Under the pieces are notes generated by a model. That model was not told the DNA's origin. It was given only the letters and a program-made list of their open reading frames with translations, and made no database searches. DNA of 38,490 nt from an uncultured Saprospiraceae bacterium (lineage in GTDB: Bacteria; Bacteroidota; Bacteroidia; Chitinophagales; Saprospiraceae): positions 1 through 38,490 of the forward strand of contig CALCMV010000175.1 in NCBI GenBank assembly GCA_937967535.1, given 5' to 3'. Of the stretch, positions 14,801 through 22,955 are shown in pieces. Each line of letters opens with the position of its first letter. Positions within the stretch are counted from its first letter, which is position 1. The translations under genes and the position numbers were made by a program.

Positions 14801-17124
14801 GGTTGGATTTCGTATTGTTCGGTGACGGTTTCGTACCTTGCGGGAATGGCTTCGATGCGGGTTGAGGTGTATCTGCCGACATAGTTGGTCATATCTGCAA
14901 CCTTAGCAGATTGCTTGCTAAGTAGGAAAGAAAGTGCCTCGCTATGCTTTTTGACTCTCGCCCAATTTTCAGGGTAGCCTTCTGCCTGAATTTGAAGATG
15001 CGCTCCTTTCGATATGTCCACATTTTCAAAGCGGAATTTACCATTTTCGTCAGTACGTTGGCGTAGAGATGTACCCGATATACGGATGGAAGCATCAGCA
15101 ATCACTTGACTGTCTTCTCCCCGTAGTACACCTGCGAGTGTTGCTTTTTCATTGGCATATTTGACTGCAATATTATCAGCGATATTGATTTTTTTCCATT
15201 CAAATTTGCGCCAACCCTGTGTCATCATCAGCAGGTCGAGTGCTTCGTCTGCTTTCGCATTATTTTTTTCAAAGTAAAAATTAGGTTCTTCTATATTTCC
15301 TTTAATATCAGAAGATAATAAGGTGTATGCCAATATATTTGCTTGCTTATCATCTGCAAATGAAAGCAAATTATTATCAACTACCGAGAGGGAGAAATTG
15401 CCGGGTGCGGGTCTGCCGTTTTCGTCTTTTACTTTGATGGTCATTTCTACTTTTTCTCGCGGCAAATATTGTTTTTTATCTGTATCAATAGAGATATTGA
15501 GTTGCTTGTGTTTGTTGAGGAAAACGAGTCGCTCGGCGAGTTCGGTTTCATTTTGTGTGAGCAAAGTAATCTGCGCGATACCCATTGGCATCTTGGATGT
15601 AGAAATCGTCACAGGTGTAATGCCCGGCTTGACATTTATCTTTTTCTCCAACCATATCTGTCCGCGTGACTGCACGATAAGGGTCAATTTTGTTTTTTGT
15701 GTAGAAACCACGCCTACATCTAAAGAGGATTTTTTGCGATTATCAATTTTGAGGGCAAATCCTGTTCCGTTGACTACGGGCAATTTGAACTTTTGGGTGA
15801 TATTACGTGGTTTGGTGATTTTTGCGGTATAGGTATCTTCGTATTGAGGTGTAAATTCTACTGCGCCCATGCCTTGGTGGTAGCTTTGGAATGGGGCTAC
15901 TTTTTCATTATTTGAATTGACAATCACGCCTTCTATATCTGCCGATTTTCCAAATTCATTTAATGCCTTGAACGCCACACGCACAGGGATTCCGCCAATT
16001 AATTCGCCGCCTTCAGGAAAAAACTGCACATCAATTTTATTCAAGACAATGGGTACGGGACGCGCAATGGATTCTTTCGTTCCTTTATAGTCAATCACGA
16101 CATTCAACAAGCCGTCTATGCTATTCAATTCATCGGGCAGAATAAACTTCAGATTGGACTTGCCTTCCTTATCCGTAGTTGCTGATTTTTTTAGAATTTC
16201 TTTTCCTTCAATATTTATTTTGTATTCAAATGGATTTTCTTTTAAAGGCTGGTTTTCAGGGGTTTTGAGGGTCAAATTTGCTGTAACTTCATCGCCTACA
16301 CCATAGGCTTTTCGCTCAAATTCGAGTTGCATTGCCAGCTTAGGAATGACAGGTTTTTGTACCTGTATTTCCTTTTCAAAATAATCTTCAAAATTGCGCT
16401 GCCAATTGGTATAGGCTTTTAGTTTATAAATCCCGCCGGACATTTCTTCATTGATTCGGAAATCGCCTTTTGCATATCCGTCGAGTGCGGTGAGTTTGCG
16501 TTTGTGTAGTGTTTTTCCCGCAGGATTGATGAGTTCGACGTAGAGCATTTCGCTCATATTGCTGGCGCGTAACGTACCTGCGTCGCGCACATAAGCCTTG
16601 AACCAAATATCATCGCCGGGGCGGTAGAGCGTGCGGTCGGTATGGAGATAAACTTTGTCGGGATTTGTAAAGGCATCATAGTTTTGAAGCCTTTGGGAAA
16701 GGCTGAGGATGCGAGGTGCATTAGCTTTAGCGTTGCTTGCCGGAAGTACGGGCAAGCCTTCGCCAAAGTAAGTGTTTGAGGCGGTCAGATTCCAGAGGTA
16801 AGGTGAGTTGGGTGCTTGATGAATATTGCTTAAAAATGGAAGCCACAAGGCTGTGTTAATTTGTTGAGTGGTATTTTTATTTTTGCTAATGAATTGATTA
16901 TCAGTAGATTTTGAAGTGACTTGATATACCAATACCAACACGACAAGGAAATAAAATACCGTTGCCAGTGTGAGAAAGGCTTGTATGTTTTGCAGGAAAT
17001 TAAAAGGAGATTCGGTAGCATTGATGCGGCTTTCCATGTCTTGCCAAGCCGCTTCATTGTATTCGAATTCGTGGTCTTTTAATTTCCCCCAATCAAAATT
17101 TTCTATATTGTTAGGGACGCTCAT
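11824..17124 (-). CDS. Alpha-2-macroglobulin family protein with thioester motif and anti-sigma-like N-terminus
   Basis: 1766 residues. Residues 1-49 are soluble and acidic with FDWGKLKDHEF and AAWQDMESRI, like the N-terminus of Bacteroidota proteins encoded beside ECF sigma factors. One membrane helix spans about 50-69, placing the rest in the periplasm. An MG2-like domain starts near 156 (KVYLHTDRTLYRPGDDIWF). A bait/MG-like region lies at about 511-590 and a carboxypeptidase-regulatory-like domain at about 655-720 (LAGVLRGEDSQVIADASIRI). Residues about 745-1055 hold repeated PAxY...RRVLV segments. The A2M domain is at about 1091-1130. The thioester site PRGCFEQ has Cys1301 and Gln1304 and leads the alpha-toroid. 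Family members trap proteases or bind targets covalently. The ATG overlaps the sigma stop (TAATG). The partner PBP1C gene seen in proteobacteria is absent. Confidence 0.93.
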   Translation of the reverse strand: MSVPNNIENFDWGKLKDHEFEYNEAAWQDMESRINATESPFNFLQNIQAFLTLATVFYFLVVLVLVYQVTSKSTDNQFISKNKNTTQQINTALWLPFLSNIHQAPNSPYLWNLTASNTYFGEGLPVLPASNAKANAPRILSLSQRLQNYDAFTNPDKVYLHTDRTLYRPGDDIWFKAYVRDAGTLRASNMSEMLYVELINPAGKTLHKRKLTALDGYAKGDFRINEEMSGGIYKLKAYTNWQRNFEDYFEKEIQVQKPVIPKLAMQLEFERKAYGVGDEVTANLTLKTPENQPLKENPFEYKINIEGKEILKKSATTDKEGKSNLKFILPDELNSIDGLLNVVIDYKGTKESIARPVPIVLNKIDVQFFPEGGELIGGIPVRVAFKALNEFGKSADIEGVIVNSNNEKVAPFQSYHQGMGAVEFTPQYEDTYTAKITKPRNITQKFKLPVVNGTGFALKIDNRKKSSLDVGVVSTQKTKLTLIVQSRGQIWLEKKINVKPGITPVTISTSKMPMGIAQITLLTQNETELAERLVFLNKHKQLNISIDTDKKQYLPREKVEMTIKVKDENGRPAPGNFSLSVVDNNLLSFADDKQANILAYTLLSSDIKGNIEEPNFYFEKNNAKADEALDLLMMTQGWRKFEWKKINIADNIAVKYANEKATLAGVLRGEDSQVIADASIRISGTSLRQRTDENGKFRFENVDISKGAHLQIQAEGYPENWARVKKHSEALSFLLSKQSAKVADMTNYVGRYTSTRIEAIPARYETVTEQYEIQPASSQMVATQPVFEKVMDSILVKPATATEAAQYQLFIKDILVEKAAYEEVEIPAEYGEREHKVLKTPATTREVAIPAQYSSITRRVLVGNEYKTITETTDRRSEAQDDIVIGIDQNSYALGFENTLNYTWKLPENNLSLPELTGKLSAAGVSTKDIKPLEDRNVANYKMYYLKEVEAAKTEEIKVPAEYITKERRVLVEAPKAEKVEVSAQFIEVETWVKNEFGDYEIKLEKRETIPAHFMYHITPAKFDTIQEQVKISSPVEQIKVTPPTYEVRSKTITKSAEEGFTMNGFYRARSFYANKYDKARKSDKRTDFRPTIYWNTNVNIGNSGTKTLTFYNSDASTTFRTVLEGFSEKGGIAHAIHKHHTQIPLGMEVKVPSNILLGDKVSIPLTISNNSGDDVKGKLKISAPKHFKLLEEIPAEQNIATGNAKTILLEYEATDVADGTFKIRFDGGEFKDEFEANIKTAKRGFPVETMYSGAEMTQDFELDIREAIKNSLDAQLTIYPDILGEVMTGLDRMLRQPRGCFEQVSSSNYPNILVLNYLLENNIINNDIEKTANTYLAEGYKKLIAYEVDGGGFDWYGRTPAHEGLTAYGLMQFKDMKSVYSVDDEMIKRNAEWLLSRKDGEGSWKINSKHLHNWSKSEVMDAYINWALAEAGYGGKIQEEINTSYEKGLSESDPYTLALLANTLYLTHDGRFENVLNELVKLQLNNGSWKGKTHSAMYSRGKNLEVESTALAMLALMRKDQFKGELTQAARYLTAAKTSRGFGSTQASVLAMKALTNYAKIMNNEASDGAISIFVNDKKVLTKKYEVDSNQPITFKNIEKYINSGKQKVSVKFEDTETALAFDLSVNYTTNTPPNHPATKVNLETQISDASTSTGETVRLTATLSNTVNNSLPNTVALIGIPAGLSVQAWQLKDLRDKEVFDYYEMWDGYLVLHYRDLQANEKQIISLDLKADIAGTYESPSSCAYMYYTDEVKYWAAPSKITIE

Positions 17125-17690
17125 TACACTGCTTTTAAATGCTTATCCTGATTGATAATCAATCGTTGTAGTTCTTTTTTTGCACTCGAAAAATGCCATT
17201 TTGATGTTCCTTCACTAATGTTTAGGATGTCAGCGATTTCGCGGTGCTTGTACCCGTCGATAGCATACATCGAAAAAACGGTACGCGAGGCTTTTGGCAG
17301 TTTTTGGATGATGCGGAAGAGGTCTTCCATCCCCAAATTTTCTAATGCCAAATTGCTTATCGCGGGTTCTTTTTCGATATTAAATTCCATACGATTGCGG
17401 TAGTTGGTATGTCGCCGGATGTGGTCTATCGCCGCATTGGTGACTATGGTGGCTACCCAACCGCTAAAGGAACTTTTCTCACGTCGGCTGTATTTTTCGA
17501 TGCCATGAAAGACCTTCAAAAATGCCGCATTGAGAATCTCGATTGCTTCTTCTTGAGAATCGGCATAGCGCATCGCCACACTCATCATCTTGCCGTAATA
17601 CTTGCGGTACAAGTACTCCTGCGCGAGACGGTCTTTGCGACGGCATCCCTCGATGAGTTCAGTTTCTGTGCTATGTTGCGAGTACTTCAT
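17124..17690 (-). CDS. RNA polymerase ECF-type sigma-70 factor
   Basis: 188 residues from the ATG at 17690 (MKYSQHSTETELIEGC). Region 2 is visible as AQEYLYRKYYGKMMSVAMRY and EEAIEILNAAFLKVFHGIEKY. Region 4, a helix-turn-helix for -35 recognition, is LPKASRTVFSMYAIDGYKHREIADILNISEGTSKWHFSSAKKEL. A longer frame to 17747 runs into the repeat array, so I reject it. The stop overlaps the start of the macroglobulin gene by one base, so the two are translationally coupled and probably regulated together. No separate anti-sigma gene is present; the N-terminus of the macroglobulin is the best candidate. Confidence 0.93.
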   Translation of the reverse strand: MKYSQHSTETELIEGCRRKDRLAQEYLYRKYYGKMMSVAMRYADSQEEAIEILNAAFLKVFHGIEKYSRREKSSFSGWVATIVTNAAIDHIRRHTNYRNRMEFNIEKEPAISNLALENLGMEDLFRIIQKLPKASRTVFSMYAIDGYKHREIADILNISEGTSKWHFSSAKKELQRLIINQDKHLKAV

Positions 17691-17769
17691 TTCGATTTTT
17701 GATTTTTGATTTGGTGATTTTTGATTGTTTAATTGTAAAACAATCAAAAATCGGAAAATCGAAAATCAC
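17691..17769. repeat. ATC-A heptamer array with inversion, directly before the sigma gene start
   Basis: Plus strand: GATTTTTGATTTTTGATTTG followed by GTGATTTTTGATTG, then the inverse units CAATCAAAAATC, GGAAAATC, GAAAATCAC. It can form a stem-loop and ends immediately upstream of the ATG, so it would be in the 5' leader of the sigma/macroglobulin mRNA. Same unit class as near ccmC and ccmD. Confidence 0.85.
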
Positions 17770-18056
17770 TTAATTCAACTACTACAACGCAGTGTAATAT
17801 ATAAATGGTTGGTTGTGTTGTGAAATAAATTTCAAATTCTGCTTAGAAAGACACCTTTTATACTTGTTGTACCTTAGTATAATCAAAATTTGAAATACAA
17901 GAACTTAAACGGAATGAAAATTCTAATGTTCTCATAACGTATAGTTTATGCTATTTTTTTAGACGAGAGAAGATATGAAATGTAACTTGTGTCAGTGCAA
18001 CACTTCCGGTTCGCGCATGTACTTATGCAGAAAGAGCTTGGAGGCATTTTTCTAAT

Positions 18057-18095
18057 AAAAAAAGCGTCACCTCAAATATTGAGATGACGCTTTTT
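18057..18095. terminator. Bidirectional Rho-independent terminator
   Basis: AAGCGTCACCTCAA (18062-18075) pairs with TTGAGATGACGCTT (18079-18092) around a three-base loop, with an A run before and a T run after. It ends the minus-strand proline-rich gene (stop at 18149) and would also stop any plus-strand transcript. Confidence 0.85.
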
Positions 18096-18148
18096 AAGTC
18101 TTAAAATTTCAAAATCAGGGAAAAATTGGAATTTAGAATTTGGAATGT

Positions 18149-18868
18149 TTAGATATATCGTCTCTGCACTGTCTTAATAAAATTCTTGGCAACGGTCAAT
18201 TTATTTACATCCGTCCAATTGTATTTTTCAATGACATTTTGCTCCAGATAGCCTCGCGCCTGTTCTATGCCCGACATGCCATTCAGATTGTCAATAGCAT
18301 CGTCAAAAGCAGAAATGTCTTTGCCAAATAATTCATTGACAATCAAAAATTTATCGCCTACTCCCCAAGCAGATTTTAGTGAGGAAATAGGGCGTTCACT
18401 CAGTTTTTGCGACAAATCTTTTGTGCCTTCCTGCTCAAATAATTCATTATATACCGCATTAAAACCTACTGCAGCAGCAGGTGTTACTTTTGCTTTATTC
18501 AGGTTGAGGTCAAATCTTTTAGGTTGAGGTTTTTCTGCTGCGACAGGTGTGGGTGTGGGTGTAGGCTTGGGTGCGGGTGGCACATAAGCAGGTTGAGCTA
18601 CGGGAACTTCTACTACTTCAGGAGTGGGTGTCGGCGGTGGGGGAGGAGGAGTGGCAACTTTCACCGGAGGGGGCGGCGTAGTTTTTTGTACAGAAGGTGT
18701 TGTAGCTTTGCCGTTTTGTGCTTCATCGTACCAAAAGCAATCATATAAATTGGAAATATAATCCAACATCAATTTACGCTCAATCGGACTCACCTGATTA
18801 TCCTCCTGAATACCCTGGTATAGTAAGTTGATTTTTTCGAGATATGTCTTAGCCTTAGAGAAATTCAT
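18149..18868 (-). CDS. Proline-rich-linker protein of unknown function
   Basis: 239 residues, no signal peptide or membrane helix. The N-terminal helical part (about 1-55) contains YLEKINLLYQGI and KLMLDYISNLYDCFW. It is followed by a 60-residue Pro/Val/Thr/Ala linker with runs such as TPPPPVKVATPPPPPP and KPTPTPTPVAAEKPQPK. The C-terminal domain (about 135-239) contains VGDKFLIVNELFGKDISAF, then a helix ending in YNWTDVNKLTVAKNFIKTV. This C-terminal pattern (D-K/R-F-x-x-x-x-E-L-F-x-x-D...A...YNW) is conserved in uncharacterised cytoplasmic Bacteroidota proteins with such linkers. A monocistronic unit with its own terminator. Confidence 0.75.
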   Translation of the reverse strand: MNFSKAKTYLEKINLLYQGIQEDNQVSPIERKLMLDYISNLYDCFWYDEAQNGKATTPSVQKTTPPPPVKVATPPPPPPTPTPEVVEVPVAQPAYVPPAPKPTPTPTPVAAEKPQPKRFDLNLNKAKVTPAAAVGFNAVYNELFEQEGTKDLSQKLSERPISSLKSAWGVGDKFLIVNELFGKDISAFDDAIDNLNGMSGIEQARGYLEQNVIEKYNWTDVNKLTVAKNFIKTVQRRYI

Positions 18869-19203
18869 GATTAATTTTGAATGATTATAAAAGTAACAGC
18901 CTTACAGTTTACAATGAAAGTGCCAAATTTAACATTTATTGATTTTCTTATGTATTCTAACGATATTTTAGGATTTTTGATTCAATGATTCCATTATTTT
19001 TGATGAGTGTGTAAAATATTAGGGGCATTTTAATGTATTTAAATATAATTCAAAATTGAAAACTGCCACAAAGGCACGAAGACACAAAGTATAAATTACT
19101 GATAAGCATGAAAATTCGGTAGTGTAGTGGTTCAATAGCATTACATGTATAACATTACCCAAAAAACAAAGTCTAATTATTTTGGACTCAATCAAAAATG
19201 CTC
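18869..19203. other. Intergenic region with an octamer repeat
   Basis: No gene. It carries three octamers CACAAAGG, CACGAAGA, CACAAAGT (19067-19090). A TAAATTTG -7-like box on the minus strand (18924-18931) could serve the proline-rich gene, but no -33 partner is seen. Confidence 0.5.
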
Positions 19204-20271
19204 TTATTTCCCAACCACCACTCGCGGGTCCAACAAAGCATACAGCATATCTACCAATAAATTTATCAATACAAAAATAAAAGCAGAAAACAAGACCGCA
19301 CCCAATACCACAGGCAAATCATAATTGACTAAAGCATTGATAGTCAGCAGCCCCAAGCCATTAAAATTGAAGACTTTTTCTACAAAAAATGCCCCTGCCA
19401 AAAGGCTCGCAAACCAACCCGAAGCTGCCGTAAGCACAGGATTGAGCGCATTGCGGAGTGCGTGTTTGAAAACGACTTTGTAAAATGAAAGCCCTTTGGC
19501 GCGGGCGGTGCGGATATAATCTTCATTTAGCACATCAAGCATCGAAGAGCGCGTCAATTGTGTAATCAATGCTACCGGACGAATGCCCAAAGCAATCGCA
19601 GGAAGGATAAGGTTTTTCCAAATGAAAACTCGTTCTCCCGTAAAATTATCTATATCCGTCAGTCCACCTTGTATGTTCAGTCCTGTCCAATCTTTGAGGT
19701 AATAACCAAATATAATGGCAATGATAATCCCCGTCACATAGCTCGGCAGCGAGTAGCCAAAGGTAGAAGTAATCACCGCCAGATTATCGAACCACGAATA
19801 CTGTTTTAAAGACGCAATAATACCCAAAATCACCCCAATCAATACTCCGAAAAACATAGCAGTAGCTGCCAAAATCACCGTTGCGGGTATCGCCTCCCAC
19901 AGCATATCCGATACTTTTCTGCCTGTTTGGAAGGATTCGCGCAAGTGCGGAAATTTGAGCACAAAAACGCGCTGACCAAAGGGAATGAGTTTTAAGTACT
20001 TATATTTTTGTTGATTATATGTTGTATTTTCGTGAATGGATAGGGGAGAGACATCATTGAGATAAAGCCGAAATTGTGTTCTGAGGGGTTTGTCCAAGCC
20101 CAATTCTTTTTTCTTTTGCTCTACCATAGCGGCATCGGCATTTTGTCCGAAAGTCAGTCGTGCAGCATTGACCGGTGCAAGATAGATAATTGATAGCACT
20201 ATCACCACGACCAAAACCAATACCAATATCCCGTAGGCAAGTCTTTTTAAGAAAAATTGTAAGAGGTGCAT
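19204..20271 (-). CDS. ABC transporter permease, DppB/OppB family
   Basis: 355 residues. N-terminal FFLKRLAYGILVLVLVVVIVLSIIYLAP is the usual first helix plus start of the extracytoplasmic loop of DppB-type permeases. About six membrane helices in total. The ATPase-docking EAA loop is near residue 265 (EDYIRTARAKGLSFYKVVFKHALRNAL). The loop before helix 2 is long, as in Bacteroidota homologues. Such permeases pair with DppC, two ATPases and a binding protein to import di- or oligopeptides; none of these genes is adjacent here, so substrate and partners are unknown. Its ATG follows the fatty acid hydroxylase stop by about 45 nt of repeat, so co-transcription is likely. Confidence 0.9.
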   Translation of the reverse strand: MHLLQFFLKRLAYGILVLVLVVVIVLSIIYLAPVNAARLTFGQNADAAMVEQKKKELGLDKPLRTQFRLYLNDVSPLSIHENTTYNQQKYKYLKLIPFGQRVFVLKFPHLRESFQTGRKVSDMLWEAIPATVILAATAMFFGVLIGVILGIIASLKQYSWFDNLAVITSTFGYSLPSYVTGIIIAIIFGYYLKDWTGLNIQGGLTDIDNFTGERVFIWKNLILPAIALGIRPVALITQLTRSSMLDVLNEDYIRTARAKGLSFYKVVFKHALRNALNPVLTAASGWFASLLAGAFFVEKVFNFNGLGLLTINALVNYDLPVVLGAVLFSAFIFVLINLLVDMLYALLDPRVVVGK

Positions 20272-20335
20272 CGTGATTATTCGTTGACTCGTTATTCGTA
20301 AAATCGTCTGCCGTTTTCTAGCGTCCGCCGTCCAC
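20272..20335. repeat. Short heptamer arrays between the hydroxylase and permease genes
   Basis: Coding direction: units CGGTGGA, CGGCGGA, CGCTAGA, AAACGGC span the hydroxylase stop (TAG) and encode its last residues TVDGGR. They are followed by ACGAATA, ACGAGTC, AACGAAT just before the permease ATG. Two different 7-nt unit types are therefore packed in one gap. Confidence 0.7.
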
Positions 20336-20965
20336 CGTTTTACTTCTTTTCACTAAGTTAAATTCTGTACGAAAGACTTTATCCCAAAAATCGCTGCTGA
20401 CACCGTAGCCGTTTTCGGGGTCGTGATAGTGGTGAACCATATGATGTTCTTTGAGTTTTTTCCAATACGGATGTTTGATATTGGCATGGTGCAGTGCGTA
20501 GTGCGTCATGTCATAAAGGAGGTAGCCGCTAATAAATCCTGCAAAAAAAGGCATGGTATTGGCTACACCTAAGAGGTTGGAAAACAGGTAGTAAAATAAA
20601 AAAGCCAAAGGAATACCCAAAGCCGGCGGCATCACCAAGCGCAAGGAATCATTCGGATAATCGTGGTGTATTCCGTGTGCAATAAAGTGGATTTTTTTGC
20701 CCAATTTGCCCGGTGGTTCGTAGTGAAATACAAAGCGGTGCAGGACATACTCTGCAAGCGTCCAAAACAAGGCACCAGCCACATACAAGGGCAGTATCAA
20801 CCAACCCAATTTGTAATCCACCAAGCCCCAATAGAGACATGCCAACACAACAGGCACAAATACAAATAGCGGCACACTCCAATGTACCCGCGAAAACAGG
20901 TCAAGAAATTTATTGTGAAACAAGGGTGGTGATTCATCTTTATTAGAAATAAAATGCTTTGGCAT
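20318..20965 (-). CDS. Fatty acid hydroxylase / sterol desaturase superfamily protein
   Basis: 215 residues with four membrane helices. The diiron histidine clusters are complete: HRFVFH, HGIHHDY, HYALHH and HHMVHHY, the pattern of the fatty acid hydroxylase superfamily. The closest known type is fatty acid 2-hydroxylase (Scs7/FA2H-like), which adds a 2-OH group to acyl chains of membrane lipids; Bacteroidota make sphingolipids and 2-hydroxy fatty acids, so that role is plausible but inferred. The C-terminal TVDGGR is encoded by a repeat. It lies upstream of, and probably in one transcript with, the permease gene. Confidence 0.85.
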   Translation of the reverse strand: MPKHFISNKDESPPLFHNKFLDLFSRVHWSVPLFVFVPVVLACLYWGLVDYKLGWLILPLYVAGALFWTLAEYVLHRFVFHYEPPGKLGKKIHFIAHGIHHDYPNDSLRLVMPPALGIPLAFLFYYLFSNLLGVANTMPFFAGFISGYLLYDMTHYALHHANIKHPYWKKLKEHHMVHHYHDPENGYGVSSDFWDKVFRTEFNLVKRSKTVDGGR

Positions 20966-21441
20966 AGCTGAGATGTCTAAGTTTAAGTTTAAATTGGCGT
21001 TATTAGTGATTAGTTAATTAGTCAGTTTATTATGAGAGTTTGTTGCATGAAAAAGGTCATTATTTTTCCGAGTCATCTCAAAGTCTAAAAATTGTTTTTA
21101 AGCAAGTATTATATATTTTTAAAAATACAATTAGATTTTTATGTTCAGAAAATAAACCTTTTCATGGAGACCTTTTTCACCATACAAAGTCCATAACTAA
21201 CTAATCACTAATTAAATAATTAACTAAGCCCAATTTAAATTCGAGTAAAACCTTGCTTTTTTAGCTGATTCTGTATAGGCTCTATTTGTTTTCAAATTAA
21301 ACTGAATGACTTATTTCGTACTTCTGTGTTAGTTCTTTATTCAAACTGCAAAGTAACAAAAAACCTGACAATTATATTGATTTATCCCCGTAAAATTGCG
21401 TTCGTCTAAGCTCACTCGTCTCGCCTCTCACCTCTCTCGTC
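20966..21441. other. Intergenic region with nested inverted repeats
   Basis: No gene. Outer arms: TAGTGATTAGTTAATTAG (21004-21021) and its approximate inverse within 21194-21225. Inner arms: GAAAAAGGTC (21049-21058) and GACCTTTTTC (21169-21178), perfect. Close to the hydroxylase start, a TTTAAG hexamer run occurs (about 20978-20992). Confidence 0.55.
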
Positions 21442-21447
21442 TCACCT
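21413..21447. repeat. Heptamer array at the nnr stop codon
   Basis: Coding direction: units GGTGAGA (containing the TGA stop), CGAGAGA, GGTGAGA, GGCGAGA, CGAGTGA. This is the same unit class as around trxB, 19 kb away. Confidence 0.85.
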
Positions 21448-22935
21448 AATTTCCAGAAAAGCAGCTCCCAAATGCTCAATAATATCACTTGCAATCAGAC
21501 TCTCCTGACCGATTTTTTCTGCTGCCAAATCTCCTGCCAAACCGTGTAAATATACACCTGCAATAGCTGCTTCTTTCGCTGCATATCCTCGCGCCAATAA
21601 GCCCGTAATAATGCCCGTCAACACATCGCCACTACCCGCCGTAGCCATACCCGGATTGCCTGTTGAGTTGAAAAAACAAGCACCTTCGGGCGTACTCACG
21701 CAGGTATGTGCGCCTTTGAGTACGATATAAATTTCATGCTCTACCGACATGGCTGATTGTGTCGTATTTCGCTCAAAATCATGGAGATGCACTCCAAAAA
21801 GCCGTTCAAATTCCTTCGGGTGCGGTGTCAGGATACTGCCTTTGGGAATGTATTTTAGCAGCGATTTTCGCTCTCCAATCAGATTGAGCGCATCGGCATC
21901 AATGACCATAGGGCGTTTCCATTCTCGTATCAATTTTTCGAGCGCATCGGCAGTATATTCGTGGTCGCCCAAGCCACAACCGACTCCGATTGTATTATAT
22001 TTTTTTAGCTTGGGTACCTTCGAAAAATAAGCCTGCGAATCGCGGCTGTGCATAGCTTCGGGCAGGGTCGAGAGCAAGGCATTTTCGAGGGCTTCGGGGG
22101 CGTGTACAGTGAGCAAGCCCACACCACTACGCATACAACCCTGTGCAGCAAGCAGTGCCGCACCCAACATCCCGCGAGAACCCACCACGAGCAATGCGTG
22201 ACCAAATTTTCCCTTATGGTCGTATTTATTTCTTTTTTTGATAATGTTTTTGATAAAATCCGTATCAACGTAATGCGAATGACTCTTCGCCTCTGCTATT
22301 TTCTGCGGGTGCAAACCAATCGGTACTGCTGTCCACTGACCTACGCGCACATTATTTTCGGGAAAAATAAATGCCAATTTCGGTGCTTCAAAACAACAAG
22401 TCCGGTCTGCCTGAATACTCGTTCCCGTAGTATGTTTATCCGCAAAAAGCCCGGAGGGAATGTCAATACTCACCCGCGTAATTTTTTGATTATTAAGATA
22501 TTGAATAAAATAAGCAATGAAATTTTCAACCGGACGTGTCAGTCCCGAACCCAAAATCGCATCTATCAAAACCGTATTTTCGGCAAAAACAGGAAGTGCC
22601 ATATCCTCACTAATAAAATGAATCGGTACATTACTCCTTCTTTTCAAGCGTTTCAAATTGGTATCAAAATCCGCGCTTGTTTTTGAAAATAAAAAAAGCG
22701 ACACCTCTACCTGATAATACAACTCATCCAACAAGCGGGCAACTGCCAAGCCATCGCCGCCATTATTGCCCGGTCCGCATACGATATGTACGGGGCGCGA
22801 ATTGCCATAATTCGCGCTAAACCATTCGGCAAACGCCGCAGAAGCACGTTCCATCAAATCAATAGAAGCAATCCGTTCATGCTCAATCGTGTAAGCATCC
22901 AGTTCGCGGATTTGTGTAGTGTTTAGTATTTTCAT
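21442..22935 (-). CDS. nnr: Bifunctional NAD(P)HX epimerase / ADP-dependent NAD(P)HX dehydratase
   Basis: 497 residues, the normal length of the fused YjeF_N/carbohydrate kinase-like enzyme. It repairs hydrated NADH and NADPH: the N-terminal half epimerises the R and S forms and the C-terminal half dehydrates the S form using ADP. Visible are GPGNNGGDGLAVARLL (residues 54-69, nucleotide site of the epimerase), the strand ending in DAILGSGLTR, and in the C-terminal half GVGCGLGD, DADALN, TPHPKEFERLFG and NPGMATAGSGDVLTG (about 425-440). All are family signatures. The gene follows the beta-propeller gene by 20 nt; its stop codon lies inside a heptamer array. Confidence 0.95.
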   Translation of the reverse strand: MKILNTTQIRELDAYTIEHERIASIDLMERASAAFAEWFSANYGNSRPVHIVCGPGNNGGDGLAVARLLDELYYQVEVSLFLFSKTSADFDTNLKRLKRRSNVPIHFISEDMALPVFAENTVLIDAILGSGLTRPVENFIAYFIQYLNNQKITRVSIDIPSGLFADKHTTGTSIQADRTCCFEAPKLAFIFPENNVRVGQWTAVPIGLHPQKIAEAKSHSHYVDTDFIKNIIKKRNKYDHKGKFGHALLVVGSRGMLGAALLAAQGCMRSGVGLLTVHAPEALENALLSTLPEAMHSRDSQAYFSKVPKLKKYNTIGVGCGLGDHEYTADALEKLIREWKRPMVIDADALNLIGERKSLLKYIPKGSILTPHPKEFERLFGVHLHDFERNTTQSAMSVEHEIYIVLKGAHTCVSTPEGACFFNSTGNPGMATAGSGDVLTGIITGLLARGYAAKEAAIAGVYLHGLAGDLAAEKIGQESLIASDIIEHLGAAFLEIR

Positions 22936-22955
22936 ATAATATAAATCAGAATATT

